DNA from: Microcaldota archaeon
GTDB lineage: Archaea > Micrarchaeota > Micrarchaeia > Anstonellales > Bilamarchaeaceae
DNA: 12,557 nucleotides
Direction: 5' to 3'
Assembly (NCBI GenBank): GCA_030668565.1
Contig: DAOVFD010000021.1
Coordinates: 1-12,557 of the forward strand
In this document: one piece after another, positions 7,856-12,557 of the stretch
Layout of the letters: every line of letters starts with the position of its first letter
Position numbering within the stretch: the first letter of the stretch is position 1
Made by a program: the position numbers and the translations under genes
The notes under the pieces: generated by a model
Databases searched by the model: none
The model's input: only the letters and a program-made list of their open reading frames with translations
What the model was told of the DNA's origin: nothing

Positions 7856-8107
7856 ATGGACAGGAATACTGTTGCGAAGAAAGTGAAGAAGGTCGTTGCA
7901 GATGTTTTCAATGTCAGCGAGAAGAAGCTGACCGAGAAGACGAATTTCATTGACGACCTTCATGCAAAATCCATGGAAATCGTTGAATTGCTTGCAGCGC
8001 TTGAGCTTGAGTTTGGCTTCAGGATTCCGCAGAGAGACGTAAGGCAGAACAAGACCCTTAAGCAGGCAATTGACTACATGGTAAAAAGAGCGAAGGCTAA
8101 GAAATAG
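7856..8107 (+). CDS. Acyl carrier protein
   Basis: This 83-residue protein fits the four-helix acyl carrier fold in length and pattern. An N-terminal helix and the VSEKKLTEKTNF segment (20-31) lead into DDLHAKSMEIVELLAALE (33-50). Ser39 aligns with the phosphopantetheine-bearing serine. The usual DSL triplet is KSM here. A second conserved region, FGFRIPQRDV (53-62), and a final helix complete the domain. The last residues are lysine-rich, which is unusual for an otherwise acidic family. The gene starts 1 base after the DUF35 stop, so translation is likely coupled. A holo-ACP synthase gene lies in the facing operon (8302-8682), suggesting that this ACP is modified to the holo form. ACPs are uncommon in archaea, and the acyl group carried is unknown. 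Confidence 0.88.
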   Translation: MDRNTVAKKVKKVVADVFNVSEKKLTEKTNFIDDLHAKSMEIVELLAALELEFGFRIPQRDVRQNKTLKQAIDYMVKRAKAKK

Positions 8108-8117
8108 AGGCAAAACA

Positions 8118-8312
8118 ATGCCTTACAGAAATATAAAGAACCTGCCGGAAAGTGTACGAAAGAATCTACCCAAACATGCCCAGGAGATATACCGCGAAGC
8201 ATTCAACAATGCTGACAGGCAGTACAAGAATGAAGTAACAGCACATAAAGTGGCATGGTCTGCAGTGAAAAAAGAGTATGTGAAAAAAGATGACAAATGG
8301 GTTAAGAAGTAA
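8118..8312 (+). CDS. chaB: ChaB-domain protein
   Basis: This 64-residue protein matches the ChaB family along its whole length: MPYRNIKNLPESVRKNLP, then HAQEIYREAFNNA (20-32), then AHKVAWSAVKKEYVKK (42-57) and a basic KWVKK tail. ChaB was named as a putative regulator of the ChaA cation exchanger in Escherichia coli, but its biochemical role is not settled. The segment between the two conserved blocks is shorter than in many bacterial versions. The gene begins 10 bases after the ACP stop and is the last of the operon. Its final 11 bases overlap the end of acpS on the other strand. Whether it relates to the ACP genes or only shares their transcript is unclear; the distant CPA2 antiporter in this window is the only cation exchanger nearby. 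Confidence 0.88.
   Translation: MPYRNIKNLPESVRKNLPKHAQEIYREAFNNADRQYKNEVTAHKVAWSAVKKEYVKKDDKWVKK
8268..8288 (-). terminator. Candidate T-tract terminator for the pta-ackA-acpS operon
   Basis: On the minus strand two runs of six T (8283-8288 and 8268-8273) follow the acpS stop at 8302 within 35 bases. Archaeal RNA polymerase terminates at such T-rich stretches. The runs are also the lysine codons of the ChaB C-terminus, so they could simply be coding composition. Confidence 0.3.
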
Positions 8313-8682
8313 GCATAACAACGGCTATTGCATTCGATTCTGTGAATGAAAGACTGATAAGCACTTTCTTTATTTTTCTATTTTTTGCTATTTTTTTAAT
8401 CTCTCCATGAAGTTTTATTTCCGGTGCTCCTGTTTTCTTTTCCCTTAGTACTTCAATGTCTTTTCCTTCAATCCATCCTGTTCCAAATGCTTTGTAAGTC
8501 GCTTCCTTTGCTGCAAAAGAAGTTGCAAATTTTGAGATGTCTGTACCCCCACCTCTTGCGCATTCTATTTCGTTTTTTGTGAATGTGTTTTCAATAAACC
8601 GCTTTCCCCTTTTTCCAGAAAGTATTTTCCTCATCTTTGGAATGTCCACGATATCCATTCCAATCCCGATTACATTCATCAT
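8302..8682 (-). CDS. acpS: Holo-[acyl-carrier-protein] synthase
   Basis: AcpS moves the 4'-phosphopantetheine arm from CoA to the conserved serine of ACP, using Mg2+. The 126-residue length is typical. Signatures are IGIGMDIVDIPK (5-16), with the metal-binding aspartate at D10, and FAAKEATYKAFGTGW (56-70), with the catalytic-region glutamate in AAKEA. The segment DIEVLREKKTGAPEIKLHG (75-93) and the C-terminal ISLSFTESNAIAVVML (109-124) also follow the family pattern. The start overlaps the ackA stop by four bases (ATGA), preceded by GGGGGATT on the minus strand, so it is translationally coupled to ackA. A second ATG immediately follows and is equally possible. The presumed substrate, the ACP at 7856-8107, is on the opposite strand under 200 bases away. 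The end overlaps the ChaB gene by 11 bases. Confidence 0.92.
   Translation of the reverse strand: MMNVIGIGMDIVDIPKMRKILSGKRGKRFIENTFTKNEIECARGGGTDISKFATSFAAKEATYKAFGTGWIEGKDIEVLREKKTGAPEIKLHGEIKKIAKNRKIKKVLISLSFTESNAIAVVMLTS
8373..8397 (+). terminator. Candidate T-tract terminator for the thiolase-ACP-ChaB operon
   Basis: Three T runs (8373-8377, 8381-8386, 8391-8397) begin about 60 bases past the ChaB stop on the plus strand. This pattern suits archaeal intrinsic termination. The tract is also the antisense of the lysine-rich part of acpS (KKIAKNRKIKK), so coding composition is the alternative explanation. Confidence 0.38.
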
Positions 8683-9869
8683 AATCCCCCAACCACTGCT
8701 GTTGCCTCTTTTGCTATCATCAATTCCTCATTCGTAGGAATAACAAGCACTTTTATTTTCGAATTTTTTGCACTGATATCTGCCTCGTTTTTTATTGCAT
8801 TCCTGTTTTTTCTTGCATCAAGATTTACTCCGATTATTTTTAGATAGGAGCATATTTCCCTGCGAATCGAAACCGCATTTTCACCTATTCCTGCAGTAAA
8901 AACTATGGCGTCGACTTTACCCAATGCAACTGCATATGCACCTATGTATTTCGCAACCCTGTAACAGAACATTTCCAAAGCGAGTTTGCATCTTTCATTT
9001 CCTTTCTTTGCTTTTCCTTCTATAACCCGGACATCCTTGCCCACTCCGGATATTCCCAGAAGACCGCTCTTGAAGTTCATTATATCAAACAATTCATCAT
9101 AAACGAATTTGTATTTGTTTACAAGATATTGAACAACTGCGGGGTCTATGTCTCCTGTCCTGGTAGCCATCATAACCCCTTCAAGAGGCGTCATTCCCAT
9201 ACTTGTGTCAATGGATTTCCCTTCTTTTACTGCTGTTAGACTTGAGCCTGCACCAAGATGGCAGGTAATGAGATTCGGTTTTTTCTTATGTAGAATTTCC
9301 GCCGCCCTTCTTGCAACATACCTGTGTGACGTCCCGTGAAAACCGTATTTCCTTACTGCATATTTGTCAAAATAATGATATGGCAAACCATACATGTATG
9401 CCTTTCTCGGCATTGTCTGGTGGAATTCAGTATCAAAGACCATAACCTGTGGAACATGCGGCATTGCCTTTTTCGCTTCCTTTATTCCCGTGATATTGTG
9501 GGGATTATGCAATGGAGCAAGCATTTCGAAATCCTTGAGATAACGTAATGCAACTCTTGATACCAGTGCTGATTTTGCCATCTGTCCCCCATGCACAACG
9601 CGATGTCCTACAACGGATATTTCATCCACTCTTTTGATTCCGCCCCATTTCGAATCGTGAAGCATCTTCAGCATAAGGGCTATTCCCTCTTTATGGTTTT
9701 TCACATTGACTTTTTTCTTCAGTTTTTTCTTTCCTTTATGATGAATAAGTTGTGTTCCCTTTTCACCTATTTTTTCTACCAGTCCATACAGAATAGTGTT
9801 GAAGTCCCTGTCGAACAAACAGTATTTTATCGAAGAACTGCCGCAGTTCAGGACAAGTATTTTCTTCAT
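8679..9869 (-). CDS. ackA: Acetate kinase
   Basis: Acetate kinase interconverts acetyl phosphate plus ADP with acetate plus ATP in the cytoplasm. The 396-residue length is standard. The sugar-kinase/actin-fold signatures are all present: LNCGSSSIKY with N8 (7-16), VGHRVVHGG with R90 (87-95), VFDTEFHQTMP with D146 (144-154), YGFHGTSHRYVARR with H178 (175-188), HLGAGSSL (204-211), RTGDIDP with R237 (237-243), FTAGIGENA (324-332) and PTNEEL with E381 (378-383). These match the known catalytic asparagine, arginines, aspartate, histidine and glutamate, so the enzyme should be active. The start overlaps the pta stop (ATGA), and GGAGGAG (9876-9882) sits 6 bases ahead inside the end of pta. Most archaea form acetate with ADP-forming acetyl-CoA synthetase, so this gene is probably of bacterial or methanosarcinal ancestry. 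Confidence 0.97.
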   Translation of the reverse strand: MKKILVLNCGSSSIKYCLFDRDFNTILYGLVEKIGEKGTQLIHHKGKKKLKKKVNVKNHKEGIALMLKMLHDSKWGGIKRVDEISVVGHRVVHGGQMAKSALVSRVALRYLKDFEMLAPLHNPHNITGIKEAKKAMPHVPQVMVFDTEFHQTMPRKAYMYGLPYHYFDKYAVRKYGFHGTSHRYVARRAAEILHKKKPNLITCHLGAGSSLTAVKEGKSIDTSMGMTPLEGVMMATRTGDIDPAVVQYLVNKYKFVYDELFDIMNFKSGLLGISGVGKDVRVIEGKAKKGNERCKLALEMFCYRVAKYIGAYAVALGKVDAIVFTAGIGENAVSIRREICSYLKIIGVNLDARKNRNAIKNEADISAKNSKIKVLVIPTNEELMIAKEATAVVGGL

Positions 9870-10864
9870 TTTTTACTCCTCCTTCTTGCCCATGTGCTTA
9901 ATATCGCAATTGCACCAACGATGTCTTCGGCTTTTGCACCTCTGGATAAATCGCTCACAGGTTTTTCAAATCCTTGCAGTATAGGACCGTATGCATTTGC
10001 CTTTGCAAGCGTCTGCACCAGTTTGTATGCAATATTTCCTGAATCAAGGTCAGGGAAGATAAGAACGTTTGCTTTTCCGGCTACCTTTCCAATTTTTCCT
10101 TTCATTTTTTTCTTTGCTGTTCTCTCAACAAGAGCGGAATCCCCCTGCAATTCCCCGTCTATCGCGAATTTGGGTGCTTTTTTGTTTGCTATTTTCACCG
10201 CTTCAATAACCTTGTCCGCTCTTTCATGTATTGAACTTCCTTTTGTTGAGAAGGAAAGCAGTGCAACCCTCGGTATCCAGCCCATGACTTCTTTTGCAGT
10301 ATATGCGGTTGTTATCGCAACATCCGCCATCTGTTCTGCTGTTAATTCTACGTTCACAGAGGAATCTGCAAATAGAAGAAGGCCTTTCTCTCCTCCTTTA
10401 TAGCCCGGAATCTCCATTATGAAAAAGCTTGAAGGGACTGAAACTCCTTTTCTCAATCCGATTATTCCAGTTGCAGAAGTGATTACATCCGCAGAAGTTG
10501 CTACTGCGCCTGCAACTGTTCCGTCCGCTTCCCCAATTTTTACCATAAGCATTGCAAGGAAAACAGGATTTGAAAGCATCCGTCCTGCAAGTTTTGATGG
10601 AACCTTCCGGATTTTGACATATGCTTTTATGTACTTTTCAGGAATTCCTTTCGAAATATCAACTATCGGAATATCGCTTATTTTTATTTTCATTTTTTTT
10701 GCAGTGGCTTCTATCTGTTTTTTATTTCCAACGAAAAACGGTTTGGCAAGTTTCTTGTTTTTCGCTTCTCTCGCTGCCTTAAGAATCCGCTCATCCTCGC
10801 CTTCCGGAAAAACCAGTTTGCAGTCCTTCCAGGCAGATTTTTTGAAGAGAGATAAGACGCTCAT
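9866..10864 (-). CDS. pta: Phosphate acetyltransferase
   Basis: Phosphotransacetylase converts acetyl-CoA plus phosphate to acetyl phosphate plus CoA. The 332-residue protein is the short, catalytic-domain-only form, without the N-terminal DRTGG/P-loop region of long bacterial Pta. Conserved blocks are FPEGEDERIL (19-28), GEADGTVAGAVATSADVI (111-128), FSTKGSS (205-211), PDLDSGNIAYKLVQ (271-284) and GPILQGFEKPVSDLSRGA (293-310), the last with the Ser-Arg pair of the active site. The alternative, phosphotransbutyrylase, is less likely given the ackA partner and the C-terminal motif. The start at 10864 has no Shine-Dalgarno motif but lies about 24 bases from a TATA-like box, which suggests a leaderless first gene of a pta-ackA-acpS operon. 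It is divergent from an amino-acid permease. Confidence 0.96.
   Translation of the reverse strand: MSVLSLFKKSAWKDCKLVFPEGEDERILKAAREAKNKKLAKPFFVGNKKQIEATAKKMKIKISDIPIVDISKGIPEKYIKAYVKIRKVPSKLAGRMLSNPVFLAMLMVKIGEADGTVAGAVATSADVITSATGIIGLRKGVSVPSSFFIMEIPGYKGGEKGLLLFADSSVNVELTAEQMADVAITTAYTAKEVMGWIPRVALLSFSTKGSSIHERADKVIEAVKIANKKAPKFAIDGELQGDSALVERTAKKKMKGKIGKVAGKANVLIFPDLDSGNIAYKLVQTLAKANAYGPILQGFEKPVSDLSRGAKAEDIVGAIAILSTWARRRSKK
9876..9882 (-). promoter_or_regulatory. Shine-Dalgarno site of ackA inside the end of pta
   Basis: Minus-strand GGAGGAG lies 6 bases before the ackA ATG at 9869 and is read in pta as part of its C-terminal Arg-Arg-Arg-Ser. With the ATGA overlap it supports coupled translation and equal synthesis of the two enzymes. 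Confidence 0.65.
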
Positions 10865-10883
10865 GAACCGAGTTCGACTTTAA

Positions 10884-10894
10884 CGTTTTTATAG
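10884..10894. promoter_or_regulatory. Divergent TATA-like element between pta and the permease
   Basis: The only AT block in the 51-base gap is CGTTTTTATAG. On the minus strand it reads CTATAAAAACG, about 24 bases before the pta ATG. On the plus strand TTTTTATA (10886-10893) is about 26 bases before the ATG at 10916. A single element may thus serve both leaderless genes. A weaker plus-strand alternative, CTTTAACG (10878-10885), would fit the ATG at 10907. Confidence 0.5.
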
Positions 10895-10915
10895 CTATTC
10901 TTCGATATGACGAAT

Positions 10916-12232
10916 ATGGCTGAGTTAAAACGCGCACTTGGACTATGGGAAGCAACCGCATGCGGAGTAGGGATAATACTCGGTGCGGGAATATATGCTC
11001 TTATAGGCAAGGCCACCGGGCTTGCAGGAAATGCCACCTGGATTGCTTTTGTTATTGCTGCAATAGTCGCAGGACTGAGTGCATTAAGTTATGCTGAACT
11101 TTCTTCTATTTTTCCCAAGGCAGGCGCGGAATACGTTTATACGAAAAATGCATTCGGAAAGAAAGTTGCATTCATTGTCGGATGGATGATTGCAATAAGC
11201 GGGATTATCGGTGCTACAACCGTTGCATTGGGATTCGGAGGATATTTCGAGGCTATTATGGGAACTCCACTTATTATAGCCGCTGTCGTACTTGTAGTAT
11301 TGCTTTCACTTGTAATTGCGTACGGGGTCAAGGAAGCCGCATTCTTTGCAATCATCGGAACACTGATTGAGGGTACAGGATTAGTGATAATAATCTTGAT
11401 AGGAATTCCTTATTTCGGAAGCGTTGATTATTTTGAAATACCATCTTTTGACGGAATATTTGCAGCTGCTGCACTTATTTTCTTCGCATATATAGGTTTT
11501 GAGGAAATGGTGCGCATGGCTGAGGAAGTAAAAAAACCGCAGGTAAACATGCCTAAAGCGTTGATAATCGCCATAGCGCTAACCACGGTAATCTATATCC
11601 TTGTGGCAATATCTGTGGTAAGCGTTGTTGATTATAATCTGCTTGCGGAATCGACTTCTCCGCTTGCTGATGTTGTTTCAGTTGCATGGAGCAGCGATGC
11701 GTTTATCATATTTTCAATAATCGCTCTGTTTGCAACAGGAAATACCGTTCTTCTGATACTGATGGCTGCTTCAAGAATAGTTTACGGTATGGCGGATTCG
11801 GGCGCATTGCCGAAGCCTTTAGCATATGTCAATGCATCAAGAAAAACTCCGTTGGGTGCGATAGCGATTGTAGGCGTACTTACTATTGCATTCTTCCTTC
11901 TTGGAGAAATTGAAGTCGTTGCGAATCTTACCAATTTCACCATATTCGCTACATTCATAGTGATTAATGCCGCATTGATAAAACTGAGATATGACCAGCC
12001 GGATAGGAAGAGGACATTCAAGGTTCCATTGAATATAGGGAAAATGCCTGTTCTTCCTGTAATCGCGATAGCAACCACTCTATTCATGATGACTAATGTT
12101 GGATGGGATGCAACGATTTACGGAACAGGAATACTGCTTCTTGGTGTTATTGCTTACTTTGTTCTTGACAAATTCATGAAAAAAGGAGTGGAGATAAAAG
12201 AAAAGAAAATAAGTGCAAAAGTGAAGATTTAG
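10916..12232 (+). CDS. APC-superfamily amino-acid permease
   Basis: This 438-residue transporter has about 12 hydrophobic helices and should import or exchange amino acids or amines. The first helix holds the unwound substrate-binding segment GVGIILGAGIY (17-27). The loop AELSSIFPKAGAEYVYTKNAFG (60-81) and the helix-6 block FFAYIGFEEMVRMAEEVKKP (189-208) are hallmarks of the archaeal/bacterial APC permeases related to ApcT. A lysine-rich cytoplasmic tail covers about 419-438. I prefer the ATG at 10916 because the protein then begins MAELKRALGLWE, as relatives do, and lies about 26 bases from the TATA-like box; the ATG three codons earlier (10907) remains possible. The gene is divergent from pta, so amino-acid uptake may feed acetyl-CoA formation and acetate-linked ATP synthesis, but this is inference. 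The substrate is not predictable. It converges with the next gene, leaving only 4 bases between stops. Confidence 0.92.
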   Translation: MAELKRALGLWEATACGVGIILGAGIYALIGKATGLAGNATWIAFVIAAIVAGLSALSYAELSSIFPKAGAEYVYTKNAFGKKVAFIVGWMIAISGIIGATTVALGFGGYFEAIMGTPLIIAAVVLVVLLSLVIAYGVKEAAFFAIIGTLIEGTGLVIIILIGIPYFGSVDYFEIPSFDGIFAAAALIFFAYIGFEEMVRMAEEVKKPQVNMPKALIIAIALTTVIYILVAISVVSVVDYNLLAESTSPLADVVSVAWSSDAFIIFSIIALFATGNTVLLILMAASRIVYGMADSGALPKPLAYVNASRKTPLGAIAIVGVLTIAFFLLGEIEVVANLTNFTIFATFIVINAALIKLRYDQPDRKRTFKVPLNIGKMPVLPVIAIATTLFMMTNVGWDATIYGTGILLLGVIAYFVLDKFMKKGVEIKEKKISAKVKI

Positions 12233-12236
12233 ATGT

Positions 12237-12461
12237 TTACTTCTTCTTGACAAGAGCCATAGTCGTGCTAAGATAATCTTTCTTAGTATCGGTTAGTTTC
12301 CTCCCCGTACCTTCCTCTATTTTTGCTACTGTCTCATCAAAGAGGTCCTTTCCTTTCATCGCAGGCACCTCCATCTTCCTCGGAGCCCACGGAGGGCCGA
12401 TAACTTTCGCGTTCATCCCGGGTTTTTTGCTTCCTTTGTCTGTTTTCGTTCTTAAACTCAT
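12237..12461 (-). CDS. Small basic protein of unknown function
   Basis: This 74-residue protein starts at the ATG at 12461 and is preceded by GTGAT (12466-12470) four bases upstream. An in-frame GTG at 12470 would add three residues but lies within that ribosome site. The N-terminal half is basic and rich in Pro/Gly/Trp (KVIGPPWAPRKMEVPAMKG, about 20-38). The C-terminal half is predicted helical (KDLFDETVAKIEEGTGRKL, then TKKDYLSTTMALVKKK). There is no signal peptide, membrane segment or metal-binding cysteine. I do not recognise the family. A good TATA-like box, a Shine-Dalgarno site and exact fit between its neighbours argue for a real gene. The composition would suit a nucleic-acid- or ribosome-associated small protein, but nothing in the sequence proves that. 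Confidence 0.68.
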   Translation of the reverse strand: MSLRTKTDKGSKKPGMNAKVIGPPWAPRKMEVPAMKGKDLFDETVAKIEEGTGRKLTDTKKDYLSTTMALVKKK

Positions 12462-12484
12462 ATATATCACTGTGTTAATTTATG

Positions 12485-12500
12485 TTAATATATATTTAAA
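12485..12500 (-). promoter_or_regulatory. TATA-like box of the small basic protein gene
   Basis: The minus strand reads TTTAAATATATATTAA, 24-39 bases before the ATG at 12461. Initiation about 25 bases downstream would give a leader of some 6-11 bases that includes the GTGAT ribosome site. Confidence 0.5.
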
Positions 12501-12508
12501 CCTTTGCA

Positions 12509-12557
12509 TTACTTCTTCAGATACTCGAGGCCTTTCTTAGTAATGCAGAGTGTCATT
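12509..12557 (-). CDS. C-terminal end of a gene entering from the right, possibly a winged-helix regulator
   Basis: Reading leftward from the window edge, one frame gives MTLCITKKGLEYLKK followed by TAA (12509-12511). The pattern 'hydrophobic-x-T-x-K-G-x-E-Y-L-K-K' at a C-terminus is common at the end of archaeal winged-helix DNA-binding domains, where it forms the wing strand and final helix. Only 15 codons are visible, so the gene, its start and its identity are uncertain. The methionine shown is the first complete codon, not a proposed start. Confidence 0.45.
   Translation of the reverse strand, partial: MTLCITKKGLEYLKK

Noticed and set aside
9591..10403. Long plus-strand open frame of 270 codons opposite pta and ackA
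   Set aside because: Both strands cannot be accepted here: the minus strand encodes full-length, motif-complete Pta and AckA. The plus-strand product is a Phe/Ser-rich antisense artefact.
1..12557. CRISPR array, tRNA/rRNA, insertion sequence, integrase or phage genes
   Set aside because: I found no regularly spaced repeats, no cloverleaf-like sequence, no transposase or integrase motifs and no terminal inverted repeats in the intergenic stretches. All gaps are short and explained by promoters.

Overview
The window reads as chromosomal DNA of an archaeon. First genes of transcription units have a TATA-like box about 25 bases ahead of the start codon and often no ribosome binding site, which is the leaderless layout common in archaea. 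Internal operon genes instead carry Shine-Dalgarno motifs (a full GAGGTGAT at 7444-7451, GGAGGAG at 9876-9882 on the minus strand). The gene content agrees: an SCP-x type thiolase followed by a DUF35 zinc-ribbon/OB protein, and a heavily sequon-rich surface protein with a C-terminal anchor. The lineage cannot be fixed without marker genes; an uncultured lineage (DPANN or another euryarchaeal-type group) is only a guess.

Layout. 1-1953 (minus): a five-helix membrane protein cut by the window edge, then a CPA2 cation/proton antiporter. 2026-6112 (plus): a small P-loop kinase, an 857-residue secreted and anchored surface protein, and an APH-fold kinase-like protein. The two enzymes correspond to the two halves of a bacterial fusion protein and here flank the surface protein. 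6170-8312 (plus): thiolase, DUF35 protein, acyl carrier protein (ACP) and ChaB-like protein in a tight operon. 8302-10864 (minus): pta, ackA and acpS with 4-base overlaps, converging on the ChaB gene with an 11-base overlap. 10916-12232 (plus): an APC amino-acid permease divergent from pta. 12237-12461 (minus): a 74-residue protein of unknown function. 12509-12557 (minus): the C-terminus of a further gene, perhaps a winged-helix regulator.

The unifying theme of 6170-12232 is acyl/acetyl metabolism. Pta and AckA interconvert acetyl-CoA, acetyl phosphate and acetate with ATP. AcpS would put the phosphopantetheine arm on the ACP encoded by the facing operon. The thiolase/DUF35 pair handles acetoacetyl-CoA or another acyl thioester. 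ACP with a dedicated AcpS is uncommon in archaea, as is bacterial-type Pta-AckA. Finding them face to face beside a thiolase/DUF35 pair that lacks its usual HMG-CoA synthase partner is the most notable feature of the window. No tRNA, rRNA, CRISPR array, insertion sequence or integrase was seen, and no gene-free stretch exceeds 300 bases.
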